Assembly (NCBI GenBank): GCA_937124965.1
Contig: CAKZLB010000036.1
Coordinates: 248,001-312,000, forward strand
Length of the DNA: 64,000 nt
Source: an uncultured Bacteroidota bacterium
GTDB taxonomy: Bacteria > Bacteroidota > Bacteroidia > NS11-12g > UBA9320
Direction of reading: 5' to 3'
Part shown: positions 18,275 to 26,568 of the stretch, in pieces
How positions within the stretch are numbered: position 1 is the first letter of the stretch
Layout: every line of letters starts with the position of its first letter
Translations under genes and position numbers: made by a program
The notes under the pieces: model-generated
Seen by the model: only the letters and a program-made list of their open reading frames with translations
Database searches by the model: none
Told to the model about the DNA's origin: nothing

Positions 18275-19017
18275 ATCGCATTGTTTTGAATATCTAATTC
18301 TAATATTTTCTGATATTTATCTGTTCGTTTAAAATGCGAAATAAGCTTTGCATGACGGATGTGATGAATATCGCTACCTATATAAGAAATCATTTTTTGC
18401 TCGAGAAGAAAGTCTGCTGTCATTTTTATTTCTTTAGAATATTGTCCAGTAAATGAAATTAAATTCGTCTGAAACTTTACTCCAGTGTCAAAGAGTCTTT
18501 CTATTGCTTTTTCATTCCGAATTAGGAAATGATAGCGTTCAGGGTGGGCTAGAATAACTTCATAACCGTCTACCCTCATCTCAAAAATTACTTTTTCTAA
18601 GTAATTTGGCTTCTCTACATAATTTGTCTCAATAAGGATTGACTTGTCCTTAAAAGTCAATAACTCTTCCTGCTTTTCCAGTAACTCTAAAAAGTACTCA
18701 TCTACATAATATTCTGCTGAGGCAACAACCTCCAAATCAATAGCTTCCTTTTTTAAACGCGCTACCAAATCGTCCCGTTTCCCTCTAATAATCTCAGGTG
18801 TATTTGGATATAAATCACGTATAATATGTGGCGTGGTTATTATTTTTTCAATCCCTTGAGTTTTTAATTCTTGTATTAACTCAATACTGTCATCCAACGT
18901 CTTAGCTCCATCATCAATACCAGGTAAAATATGTGAATGAAAGTCGATCTTAATTGAGGTATCTGGGTTCTCTCGTAATTTCCCTTTTGACTTTCTAAAC
19001 AGATTTAATAACTTCAT
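18268..19017 (-). CDS. CpsB/CapC-type PHP tyrosine-protein phosphatase
   Basis: 249-residue PHP-fold metal-dependent phosphatase resembling CpsB/YwqE. Metal ligands are visible in DFHSHILPGIDDGA (HxH), in the TTPH segment, in LAHPERY and in SDIHH near the C-terminus. Relatives dephosphorylate the BY-kinase that controls polysaccharide chain export. It lies directly beside, but convergent to, the polysaccharide cluster, so a role in regulating that cluster is reasonable. No Wzc-like BY-kinase is visible in the window; it may lie upstream. The 34-base gap to smpB suggests cotranscription with the housekeeping genes. Confidence 0.87.
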   Translation of the reverse strand: MKLLNLFRKSKGKLRENPDTSIKIDFHSHILPGIDDGAKTLDDSIELIQELKTQGIEKIITTPHIIRDLYPNTPEIIRGKRDDLVARLKKEAIDLEVVASAEYYVDEYFLELLEKQEELLTFKDKSILIETNYVEKPNYLEKVIFEMRVDGYEVILAHPERYHFLIRNEKAIERLFDTGVKFQTNLISFTGQYSKEIKMTADFLLEQKMISYIGSDIHHIRHAKLISHFKRTDKYQKILELDIQNNAMF

Positions 19018-19051
19018 GATTTAATAATTTTAAGCGTTGCAGTTTAGACAA

Positions 19052-19504
19052 TTAACTATACCGGTCAATTTCTCTCTGCACATCTTTTGATTTAATGTCC
19101 TGTCGCTTGTCATAGTTCTTCTTTCCCCTCCCCAATCCAATTTTCAATTTAGCGTAACCACTGTCTGCAAAAAATAATTCCATTGGTACAATTGTATACC
19201 CTTGGTCTTTCATTTTGTTAGATAGCTTTTTTAGCTCTCCTTTGTTTAACAACAAACTGCGCTCGCGTGTTGGAATTTGCTCCACATAACCTGCGTTTTT
19301 AAATTCAGCGATGTGCATTCCTTTTATCTTAATGCCGTTGTCAGTCAAAAAACAATATGCTTCAGAAATAGATGCTTTGCCATCTCGTAAAGATTTAACC
19401 TCTGGTCCAGTTAAAACTAAACCTGCATCAAATTCCATCTCTATCGCATATTCAAAAGTTGCTTTTCTATTTTTTATACGTATTTCTTTAACCTTCTTAC
19501 TCAT
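19052..19504 (-). CDS. smpB: SsrA-binding protein SmpB
   Basis: 150-residue SmpB, which binds tmRNA and delivers it to stalled ribosomes for trans-translation. Diagnostic segments: NRKATFEYAIE at the N-terminus, GPEVKSLRDGKASISEAY near residue 34, GLGRGKKNYDKRQDIKSKD near residue 123. The positively charged C-terminal tail is short. The start codon overlaps the stop codon of the upstream thioesterase gene by 4 bases (ATGA), implying translational coupling. Confidence 0.97.
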   Translation of the reverse strand: MSKKVKEIRIKNRKATFEYAIEMEFDAGLVLTGPEVKSLRDGKASISEAYCFLTDNGIKIKGMHIAEFKNAGYVEQIPTRERSLLLNKGELKKLSNKMKDQGYTIVPMELFFADSGYAKLKIGLGRGKKNYDKRQDIKSKDVQREIDRYS

Positions 19505-19893
19505 TTCGCCCGTTCTCGTATCTTCTCAATTTCTGATTTCTTCAGAATCATCTGTCCTGTCGTTCCATTTGCGACTACTCTTGCCCCGACTTTCGCAACA
19601 TACGAACAGTTTATTTTATTTTCAAATAACTCCTCGATAGTCGCAGTGATTTCAACTCTCTGACCAACAAGAGCTGGTGATTTATGTTTAACGGTCAAAT
19701 ACGTCCCAATTCCTTCTTCGTCGTCTTCAAGCATTTCTAAAACAAAAAGTCTACTCGCCCACTCTGCATCCTGACCAAGAGCAAATGTACCGTAAAAGTC
19801 ATGAACTTTGCCCGATTCAAATTGAGCAATATGGGCTTGTTCTACCTTTCTAACAAAGGTTTGTGTATCGCCAATTTTAAACTTAGATATCAT
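19501..19893 (-). CDS. Hotdog-fold thioesterase (FlK-like)
   Basis: 130-residue single hotdog domain. YGTFALGQDAEWASRLFVLEM and TVKHKSPALVGQ match the pattern of fluoroacetyl-CoA-thioesterase-like proteins, in which Thr, Glu and His residues around these segments are catalytic. The substrate in this organism is unknown; fluoroacetate resistance should not be assumed. It overlaps mutS2 upstream and smpB downstream by 4 bases each, so the three are probably made from one message with coupled translation. Confidence 0.75.
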   Translation of the reverse strand: MISKFKIGDTQTFVRKVEQAHIAQFESGKVHDFYGTFALGQDAEWASRLFVLEMLEDDEEGIGTYLTVKHKSPALVGQRVEITATIEELFENKINCSYVAKVGARVVANGTTGQMILKKSEIEKIRERAK

Positions 19894-22256
19894 GCTAGCT
19901 CAATTAAACTTACTCCTTCCCCTCCCATTCTCACATCTTCATAGGTTATTCGCTTAACAAAAGGTGCGCTGTGGTAATAATCACGAATCAATTGCTTTAA
20001 TATTCCGTCACCTTTGCCATGAATCAACCGCAATTTTGTCATTCCGATCACAATTGCGTCGTCAATCCAACGATCAATCTCTTTAATAGCTTCTTCTGCT
20101 CTTAGTCCCCGAACATCTTTCTCCATTGAAAACTGTTCTTGCCTATTTACAAACCCAACAGACACTTTACCGGCTTTTTTACGCTCTGATTTTTGATTTA
20201 TTAGTTTAAGGTCTGAAATAGGGTATGTTGACTTCATTATTCCAGCGAGTACCACTGCCTTATCTTTTCGTAGTTGAATAACCTCTCCTGTGCTTGAAGA
20301 ATTTGGAATTCTAACTTGAGAACCAACTGTGATTGGTCTCATTTCTACTTCTGGTGTTCCTTTTCCTTCGGTTTGACCAGATTTACTTAAACGAACTTTT
20401 GCATTCGATAGTGACTTTCTAGCATTACTCGTAACCTTTTTATCCGCTTTGCTCTCTTTGATTGATTTAATGGTTCGTTCAATTTCCGCATTTGCCCCCT
20501 CAATCAATTCACTTGCTTTCTTTCGCGCGGATATTAAAATCTCGTTTCTATTCGTTTCTAACTCCTTTTTTAACGTCGTGTAATCAGACTTTAGACTTGT
20601 TAGGTGTTTATTAGACGCCTCCAATTCTGCAGCGGATTCCTTAAGTTTTAAACGTTCAGATTCAAGTGTAGCTAACAACTCATCTGTTTTTTGCTGTTTG
20701 ATATTTGATCGCTTTCTCGCCCCTTTAATAATATGACTCGGCAACCCTATATTTTGAGCCACTTCCAGAGCAAATGAGCTTCCAGGTTTACCAATACGAA
20801 ACTCATATTTTGGTTGTAACTTATCCGTATCGTACAACATAGAAGCATTAATAAACCCACTTTCAGTTTTGGCTAAACTTTTAACATTTCCAAAATGGGT
20901 TGTAACGGCTCCACGTGGCTTAAGTTTATTCAATTGTAATAATATAGCCTCGGCCATTGCTCCACCAAAATTTGGATCGGTGCCACTTCCAATTTCATCA
21001 ATTATTAGTAAGGTTTTATCATTCGCCTTTGCCAAAAACTGCTTCATGGCAGTTAAGTGGCTACTATATGAACTTAAGTCATTTTCAATTGATTGATTAT
21101 CACCAATGTCTACGAAAATTTGTTTATAAAACCCAAATGATGATTCAGGGCTTGCACATGGTAAAACACCACACTGAAGCATATATTGATTTAAGGCTAG
21201 CGTCTTTATGGTTACAGACTTTCCGCCAGCATTAGGACCACTTATTACAACAAGCCGCTGATCGTCACTCAATTCAATATTCATTGGAATTGTAGGCTTC
21301 TTTCGCTGCTTATTGGTTAAATACAAAAGAGGATGATACATTTCCTTTATCGAGCAATTCGGAATGTTTGTAATCACTGGAAAAGATGCATCTAAGTCAA
21401 TAGCCAACCTAGCTTTAGCTCTTACGAAATCTAGGATACTCATGCGCAATGAGTATGTTTTTATATCTGTTAAATGAAGCTTAACAAATTGAGTCAACTC
21501 GGTAAGAATTCTATGAATTTCTCGATCTCGATCTAGTTCTAACTCCTTTTGTTTGTTAGCAGCCTCAAGAACTTCAATAGGCTCTATGTACAGAATTTTT
21601 CCTCCTCCCGATTCATCATGCATTATGCCGCGAACCTTTTTTTTGTGTTCTGCATAAATTGGTATAACCAAACGTCCATCTTTTATGGATACATCTGTTT
21701 CAGCAGTCCACTTGTTGCTAGCAGCAGAGTTATAAATACGTTTAATAATACTGTATGCTTCCTTTTCGTTAGCATCAATTAGGTCTAAAATCTTACGTAA
21801 AAGTGGACTTGCATCTCGTTTCCAATCACCAAAATCATCAAAAACTGATGATATTCGTTCAATAACCTCAGCAGGACTTTCAAGATCTTGAATTAACGCA
21901 TACAAGCTGGGTGTCTTTTCTTCCTTTTCGGAAAAAAACTCAATCGTACCAACAATATCTTGACACAAAACTCTTAGATCTACAAAATCGTGCTGGGCTA
22001 AAACGCTGTGTTTTTCCTGAAGTTTTTCAACTCCCTCTGAGATGTCAATCTCAGTAATTGGAGGCACCGACCCACTGGTCAACAACTGCTGAAACTCGTG
22101 AGTTTGTTGTAGCCACATTTTTACAACGTTAATATTCGTTGAAAACGCAAGCTTCTTACCTAGCTTTTTACCTCCAGTGCTTCTGCACTTATCCAATACA
22201 AAAGATCGTATTTCATCAAAGCCTAGCTTTTCTTCTATGTCACTGGGGATATTCAT
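19890..22256 (-). CDS. mutS2: Endonuclease MutS2
   Basis: 788-residue MutS2, normal length. Domain order: N-terminal clamp/lever helices, ATPase with Walker A SGPNAGGKSVT (about residue 338) and Walker B LLIIDEIGSGTDP (about residue 416), a long Lys/Glu-rich coiled region (about 510-610), and a C-terminal Smr nuclease domain with DVRGLRAEEAIKEID (about residue 710) and LRLIHGKGDGILK. The mismatch-recognition domain of MutS1 is absent, as expected. MutS2 acts on branched DNA and, in Bacillus, on collided ribosomes; the neighbouring smpB makes a ribosome-rescue link attractive but unproven. Confidence 0.96.
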   Translation of the reverse strand: MNIPSDIEEKLGFDEIRSFVLDKCRSTGGKKLGKKLAFSTNINVVKMWLQQTHEFQQLLTSGSVPPITEIDISEGVEKLQEKHSVLAQHDFVDLRVLCQDIVGTIEFFSEKEEKTPSLYALIQDLESPAEVIERISSVFDDFGDWKRDASPLLRKILDLIDANEKEAYSIIKRIYNSAASNKWTAETDVSIKDGRLVIPIYAEHKKKVRGIMHDESGGGKILYIEPIEVLEAANKQKELELDRDREIHRILTELTQFVKLHLTDIKTYSLRMSILDFVRAKARLAIDLDASFPVITNIPNCSIKEMYHPLLYLTNKQRKKPTIPMNIELSDDQRLVVISGPNAGGKSVTIKTLALNQYMLQCGVLPCASPESSFGFYKQIFVDIGDNQSIENDLSSYSSHLTAMKQFLAKANDKTLLIIDEIGSGTDPNFGGAMAEAILLQLNKLKPRGAVTTHFGNVKSLAKTESGFINASMLYDTDKLQPKYEFRIGKPGSSFALEVAQNIGLPSHIIKGARKRSNIKQQKTDELLATLESERLKLKESAAELEASNKHLTSLKSDYTTLKKELETNRNEILISARKKASELIEGANAEIERTIKSIKESKADKKVTSNARKSLSNAKVRLSKSGQTEGKGTPEVEMRPITVGSQVRIPNSSSTGEVIQLRKDKAVVLAGIMKSTYPISDLKLINQKSERKKAGKVSVGFVNRQEQFSMEKDVRGLRAEEAIKEIDRWIDDAIVIGMTKLRLIHGKGDGILKQLIRDYYHSAPFVKRITYEDVRMGGEGVSLIELA

Positions 22257-22606
22257 TTTTCCATTCTGTTCAATTTTTCAATAGCTTCTGCAGATAGCTT
22301 TTCCATCCAATTGGGATGATTTAGATACCAATTATAACTTCGTTCAAATTCTGAAGGAGTCACTCCGCGCAACGCATAAATCATTTGATAGCTACTATCC
22401 AACAATTCCTTGTTGTAAATACCTTTCTGTCGGTACACCTTTTCCTGTGCCTCTGCAAGCCTTATGTCTACTATTAATTCTGTAAAAACTTCTGGCTCTA
22501 TTACATCATTGGGCACGTGGGCAAATTGTGGTGTGCAACCTAATGAACTTATCATAATCAATAAAGCGATTATTGATTGTACATTTATCCAATAATTCTG
22601 ATTCAT
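22253..22606 (-). CDS. DUF4296 lipoprotein
   Basis: 117-residue lipoprotein: the signal peptide ends in SLGC, giving lipidation at Cys 24 or so. The mature part contains ELIVDIRLAEAQEKVYRQKG and FERSYNWYLNHPNWMEKL, which match the DUF4296 family restricted to Bacteroidota. Function is unknown. The stop overlaps the mutS2 start by 4 bases. It is the first gene of the minus-strand operon and is divergent from yggS with a 47-base gap. Confidence 0.8.
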   Translation of the reverse strand: MNQNYWINVQSIIALLIMISSLGCTPQFAHVPNDVIEPEVFTELIVDIRLAEAQEKVYRQKGIYNKELLDSSYQMIYALRGVTPSEFERSYNWYLNHPNWMEKLSAEAIEKLNRMEK

Positions 22607-22612
22607 CTACAC

Positions 22613-22620
22613 TAATTTTG
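22613..22620 (+). promoter_or_regulatory. Candidate -7 promoter element for yggS
   Basis: TAATTTTG matches the Bacteroidota TAnnTTTG consensus and ends 33 bases before the yggS ATG, inside the 47-base divergent gap. No convincing -33 TTG is found at the usual spacing, so confidence is moderate. Confidence 0.4.
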
Positions 22621-22653
22621 AAACCGTTTAACTTCGATTAATTTACAAGTGCA

Positions 22654-23313
22654 ATGATACAACAGAATATTCAGCGAATTAAGAAGGAACTCGGTACTAC
22701 ACGTTTAGTTGCAGTCTCAAAATTCCGAACTATCGATGAATTGCAGCGATTGTACAACACAGGTCAAAGGGTCTTTGCAGAGAACAGAGTTCAAGAAATT
22801 CTTAAGAAAAAGCCAGAACTGCCAAATGACGTAGAATGGCATTTAATTGGTCATTTACAAACGAACAAAGTTAAGCAAATAGTTAACGAGGTTAGTTTAA
22901 TACACTCGGTAGATAGTATTAAGCTGCTTAAGGAACTTCAAAAAAACTGCGAAAAACTAGATATTGATATTAACATCTTGTTACAAATTCATGTCGCCGA
23001 AGAGGATTCGAAATATGGTTTTAAGCCAGAGGAATTACTGCAGCAAGCTAAAGACGGTTTGTTAAATTCTTTCTCACGAATACATATAGTAGGAGTTATG
23101 TCGATGGCAACACTTACTAATGATAAGGATCAAGTACGAAATGAATTTGAAAAAACTGTCTCAATATTTAATCAACTTAAAGAATTATTAGAAGACTCAA
23201 AATCGTTTACTGAAATAAGTATGGGAATGAGTAATGACTATCTAATAGCTATTCAAGAAGGTGCAACAATGGTTCGAATTGGTAGCAAAATTTTCGAAAG
23301 CGCCGAATCTTGA
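22654..23313 (+). CDS. yggS: YggS-family PLP homeostasis protein
   Basis: 219-residue fold-type III PLP-binding protein. The PLP lysine is in VAVSKFRT near residue 24; AENRVQEIL and WHLIGHLQTNKVK follow, then SMGMSNDY and VRIGSKIFE near the C-terminus, all family signatures. It buffers free pyridoxal phosphate and affects amino-acid balance; no catalytic reaction is known. It stands alone between a divergent operon and a 253-base gap. Confidence 0.95.
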   Translation: MIQQNIQRIKKELGTTRLVAVSKFRTIDELQRLYNTGQRVFAENRVQEILKKKPELPNDVEWHLIGHLQTNKVKQIVNEVSLIHSVDSIKLLKELQKNCEKLDIDINILLQIHVAEEDSKYGFKPEELLQQAKDGLLNSFSRIHIVGVMSMATLTNDKDQVRNEFEKTVSIFNQLKELLEDSKSFTEISMGMSNDYLIAIQEGATMVRIGSKIFESAES

Positions 23314-23317
23314 CGTT

Positions 23318-23385
23318 TTTCTATAGAAACATTTCAACTTTTTATCAGTTTTAGCCAGGATTTACCCTAAAATTTAGGGGTAAAT
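23318..23385. repeat. Two inverted repeats in the gap after yggS
   Basis: A perfect 12-bp palindrome TTTCTATAGAAA (23318-23329) and a near-perfect inverted repeat at 23360-23385 with arms ATTTACCCTAAA and TTTAGGGGTAAAT (one extra G in the right arm). Neither is followed by a T-run, so they are not standard terminators. They lie in the 253-base gap 23314-23566, which otherwise shows no gene. Confidence 0.5.
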
Positions 23386-23566
23386 TCGCCAAAAACACAA
23401 AGTAAAAACAGCCTAAAGTCTAGTAACTACAACGGTTTCAAGCATTGTGTTGATAATAATTACATTAATCAAACGTTTAAAATTTGCCAAACAGATTTAA
23501 AGCACGACCTTCGCACTTTATTTCGAGAGAGAGAACCTAATTAAATTTAACATTAAAAAGGGACCT

Positions 23567-24064
23567 ATGAAGAAGTATTTATTTTTTGTTGGAGTTGTAG
23601 CTTTATTTGCTTTCGCTCCTTACGGTGGTAAAAATAATACGACCACAATCAAAAACAAAAATTTTTCTGAAAAAATTTTAAAAGAAAAGACAATTCTTGA
23701 AATTTCAGATTCAATTTGTAATTCGATTGGGGTACCACCAGAACTTGTACGTGAAATTGGAGAGAACGAAAGTGGTTGGAGATGCATTCGCTCTCAATCA
23801 GGAGGAACTGATTTTGGTGACTTGCAAGTAATTGACAAGACGTTTAAATATTGGTATGACGAACTTAACTTAAAAGGCGGCAAAACAAGATACAATTATC
23901 TTGTTGTTGGAATTCATTACCTTAAGTACAATTACGACCGATACCACAGCTGGGAGAAAGCCCGTTTTTCATATGCACGTGGTAGCTGGAGAAGCAAATC
24001 TACATGGACTTGTCTTGAGGAAAAATTCATGGGCAAGATTAACTGGTCTCGATACGATTCTTAA
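23567..24064 (+). CDS. Lysozyme-like (transglycosylase SLT fold) secreted protein
   Basis: 165-residue secreted or periplasmic protein. Residues 1-18 form a signal peptide (KYLFFVGVVALFAFAPYGG). GENESGW near residue 65 supplies a catalytic-type Glu of the SLT/lysozyme fold, followed by GGTDFGDLQVIDKTF, YLVVGIHYLKYNYDRY and ARFSYARGSW, which match the invariant Gly-Leu-Gln and Tyr features of the fold. It likely cleaves peptidoglycan glycan strands. It is monocistronic by spacing: a 253-base gap upstream and about 86 bases before the next start codon. Confidence 0.72.
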   Translation: MKKYLFFVGVVALFAFAPYGGKNNTTTIKNKNFSEKILKEKTILEISDSICNSIGVPPELVREIGENESGWRCIRSQSGGTDFGDLQVIDKTFKYWYDELNLKGGKTRYNYLVVGIHYLKYNYDRYHSWEKARFSYARGSWRSKSTWTCLEEKFMGKINWSRYDS

Positions 24065-24150
24065 TAATAGGTTGGGAATCATCCAACCTGACAGATTAAA
24101 TTTCCTGTGAAACTCTTTTTGTTGTAAACTTGCGGAAGAATTCCAAGTTT

Positions 24151-25095
24151 ATGGCTGAAGAAACATACGAAGCAGGAGATACCAAAAGAAACTCGAGGAT
24201 TTCGATTCCTCTTCTTATTCTTTTTTTATTGTCTTTAGGACTAAATGCTTATTTATTTTATGACTGGTATAACAATAATTACCAGGATGGAAGAAGTTTA
24301 AAAGAGATAAATGCCGAATTGGAAGAAGTGTTATCTCAAACTGAATTTTCGCGTGACTCCTTGCAAAGTGAGTACGACTTGCTAAGTCAACAATACCAAA
24401 ATATTTATAACGAGTCTGAGCAGTTAAAGATTGAAAGAACAGAAGCGCTGCAAGAATTGGGTCAGAAGAAAGTTCGAATAAGACAATTACTTGCGCGTAC
24501 AGCCAACCCTAAAGATTTAATAAAAGCAAAGTCTGAAATTGAGCAACTGAAACAACAGTTGGATGATTATCAAGTAAAACTCAGACAAACTGCAGAAGCG
24601 AGAGATAAGTATGCGAAAGTTGCCGAGGTCGAAAAGGCAAATGCTGAAACACTGAAAAATCAGAAAGATCGAGCTTACAAAGAAAAACAGGTTTTAGAAG
24701 AAAAAGTTAGTAACGCTACATTACGTATTTCTGATTTACGCATTACTCCACTGAGAAAGCGTCGAAAAGGTATGGAGCCAACTACAAAAAGTTCTAAAGT
24801 TGAAGAGGTCGAAATTTCTTTCATTATTTTAGAATCACCACTTATTAAAGAAGGTGAAAAAGAACTTAAGTTGAGAATAATTGGAACAAATCAAGAAGTA
24901 TTAGGTGCCAATAATGGATTGTTAGCGGATTCAGATGAATTGTTTTCTATGAAGAAAGACTTTACATACGATGGGTCTTCAGAAAAGTTTAAACTTACTT
25001 TTAAGCAAGAGGAAGCCTACAAATCAGGAAGTCACTTCGTTGAATTATGGAGTGAAGGTAAAATGATTACACGATCACCGTTTAATCTAGATTAG
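24151..25095 (+). CDS. Membrane-anchored coiled-coil protein, function unknown
   Basis: 314 residues from the ATG at 24151; an in-frame TTG at 24130 is possible but lies in a promoter-like TAAACTTGC stretch. Domain order: short cytoplasmic N-terminus, one membrane helix (about residues 18-38), a long Glu/Lys/Gln-rich coiled coil (about 50-190), then a beta-rich C-terminal domain (about 205-314) with EEVEISFIILESPLIKEGEK and HFVELWSEGKMI. I do not recognise a named family beyond similar Bacteroidota proteins of this layout. The last 14 bases overlap the convergent mazG gene. Confidence 0.7.
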   Translation: MAEETYEAGDTKRNSRISIPLLILFLLSLGLNAYLFYDWYNNNYQDGRSLKEINAELEEVLSQTEFSRDSLQSEYDLLSQQYQNIYNESEQLKIERTEALQELGQKKVRIRQLLARTANPKDLIKAKSEIEQLKQQLDDYQVKLRQTAEARDKYAKVAEVEKANAETLKNQKDRAYKEKQVLEEKVSNATLRISDLRITPLRKRRKGMEPTTKSSKVEEVEISFIILESPLIKEGEKELKLRIIGTNQEVLGANNGLLADSDELFSMKKDFTYDGSSEKFKLTFKQEEAYKSGSHFVELWSEGKMITRSPFNLD

Positions 25096-25846
25096 ATTTA
25101 GCACGTTGCCATATCACTTCCATTTCTGAAAGGCTTAGTTCCTTCAGTGGTTTTTCTATCCGCTTAGCTTCTTCCTCAATCGCCTCAAAACGATACTTGA
25201 ATTTTTTATTAGTACGTTCTAATGCATCATCTGGATTTATGTTATTCCAGCGAGCGTAATTAATTAACGAAAAAAGTAAATCTCCAAACTCGGACGTTTT
25301 TTCATCACCTTGTGCGACTTTAAATTCATCCAACTCTTCTTCAACCTTGTCCCATACGTCATTTTTATTGGGCCAATCAAAACCTACTTGAGCAGCTTTC
25401 TCTTGCATTCTCATGGCTTTTACAATGGATGGCATGGATTTAGGAACGCCGCTTAAGACGGATTTAACACCATTAGATTCCGCTTGTTTAATTTGTTCCC
25501 AGTTTCGCTTAACGGTTTCAGTATCTTTAGCTGTAACGTCACTGTAAATGTGCGGGTGTCTTCGAATAAGCTTTTCACAAATGCCATTTAGCACCGATGT
25601 AATATCGAAGGTGTTGGTTTCACTTGCAATTTTTGAATAAAAGACTAGATGCAATGCTAAATCACCTAGTTCTTTTTCTACTTCAACCATGTCGTTGTCA
25701 AGAATTGCGTCAGAAAGTTCGTACGTTTCTTCAATGGTAAGATGCCGGATACTTTCTATTGTTTGCTCTCTGTCCCATGGACACTGCTCTCGCAATTCGT
25801 CCATTATCGTCAATAAACGTTGAAATGCTTCAAGTCTTTTATCCAT
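25082..25846 (-). CDS. mazG: Nucleoside triphosphate pyrophosphohydrolase MazG
   Basis: 254-residue protein with two MazG domains. The N-terminal domain has QCPWDREQTIESIRHLTIEE and EKELGDLALHLVFYS; the second has EEELDEFKVA and EFGDLLFSLINYARW. The ExxE and ExxD metal ligands are visible in both. It hydrolyses non-canonical NTPs, and in E. coli it modulates the response to nutrient stress. Its start codon shares a base with the stop of the upstream response regulator, so it is coupled to a two-component system, an arrangement whose logic is unclear. Confidence 0.95.
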   Translation of the reverse strand: MDKRLEAFQRLLTIMDELREQCPWDREQTIESIRHLTIEETYELSDAILDNDMVEVEKELGDLALHLVFYSKIASETNTFDITSVLNGICEKLIRRHPHIYSDVTAKDTETVKRNWEQIKQAESNGVKSVLSGVPKSMPSIVKAMRMQEKAAQVGFDWPNKNDVWDKVEEELDEFKVAQGDEKTSEFGDLLFSLINYARWNNINPDDALERTNKKFKYRFEAIEEEAKRIEKPLKELSLSEMEVIWQRAKSNLD

Positions 25847-26556
25847 TACAAAATGTTATTGGATTTCATTAAATCCATGAATTTGTCTTTAAAGTTTTTG
25901 CCAATTGGTAGGCGTTTCCCCCCTACTCCAACTTCACTTGTATTGTAAGATTCTATATGCTTTAAACCAACAATAAACGATCTATGAATTCTACAGAATT
26001 TATCGGCTGGTAATTTGTTCTCCATCTTTTTCATGGTTTGAAGTGTTACGATGCGCTTTTCTGGTATGTAAATCTTTACATAATCAGCAAAGGCTTCAAC
26101 ATATAAAATATCATCATAACTAATTTTAATTAGCTTTTGATTCGCCTTAACGAATATGAATTCGTCTTCAAGTTCTGTGTTGTCAACTTCGTTACCATTC
26201 TTCAAATTGTAGTACTCTTTCGCCTTAACAATCGCTTTGTCAAATCGGTCTTTTGATATTGGCTTTAGGAGGTAGTCAATAGCATCAAGTTCAAACCCTT
26301 CTACTGCAAATTCTGCATATGCGGTTGTAAAAACAATCAATGGTGGATTTTCTAAAGACCTAACGAATTCTATTCCAGTAACTTCGGGCATTTGGATGTC
26401 CAGAAATACCAAATCAACATCTTTTGACTTTAATACCTCTGCAGCCTGTATGGCATTCGAACAGGTACCTACTAATTCAAAATCCTTATAAGAACTGAGG
26501 TGGCTCTTTATAACATCGATAGCCAATGGCTCGTCATCTACGATTAAACATTTCAT
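25846..26556 (-). CDS. LytTR-family response regulator
   Basis: 236 residues. Receiver domain: IVDDEPLAIDVI at the N-terminus, phospho-acceptor Asp in FLDIQMPEVTG near residue 53, TTAYAEFAVEGFELDAIDYLLKP for the switch and Lys. A LytTR DNA-binding domain follows from about residue 130 (FIFVKANQKLIKISYDDILYVEAFADYVKIY, FCRIHRSFIVGLKHI). It is the cognate regulator of the LytS-type kinase 12 bases upstream. Such pairs are common in Bacteroidota; the targets are unknown. Confidence 0.93.
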   Translation of the reverse strand: MKCLIVDDEPLAIDVIKSHLSSYKDFELVGTCSNAIQAAEVLKSKDVDLVFLDIQMPEVTGIEFVRSLENPPLIVFTTAYAEFAVEGFELDAIDYLLKPISKDRFDKAIVKAKEYYNLKNGNEVDNTELEDEFIFVKANQKLIKISYDDILYVEAFADYVKIYIPEKRIVTLQTMKKMENKLPADKFCRIHRSFIVGLKHIESYNTSEVGVGGKRLPIGKNFKDKFMDLMKSNNIL

Positions 26557-26568
26557 ATGGTTCTACTT

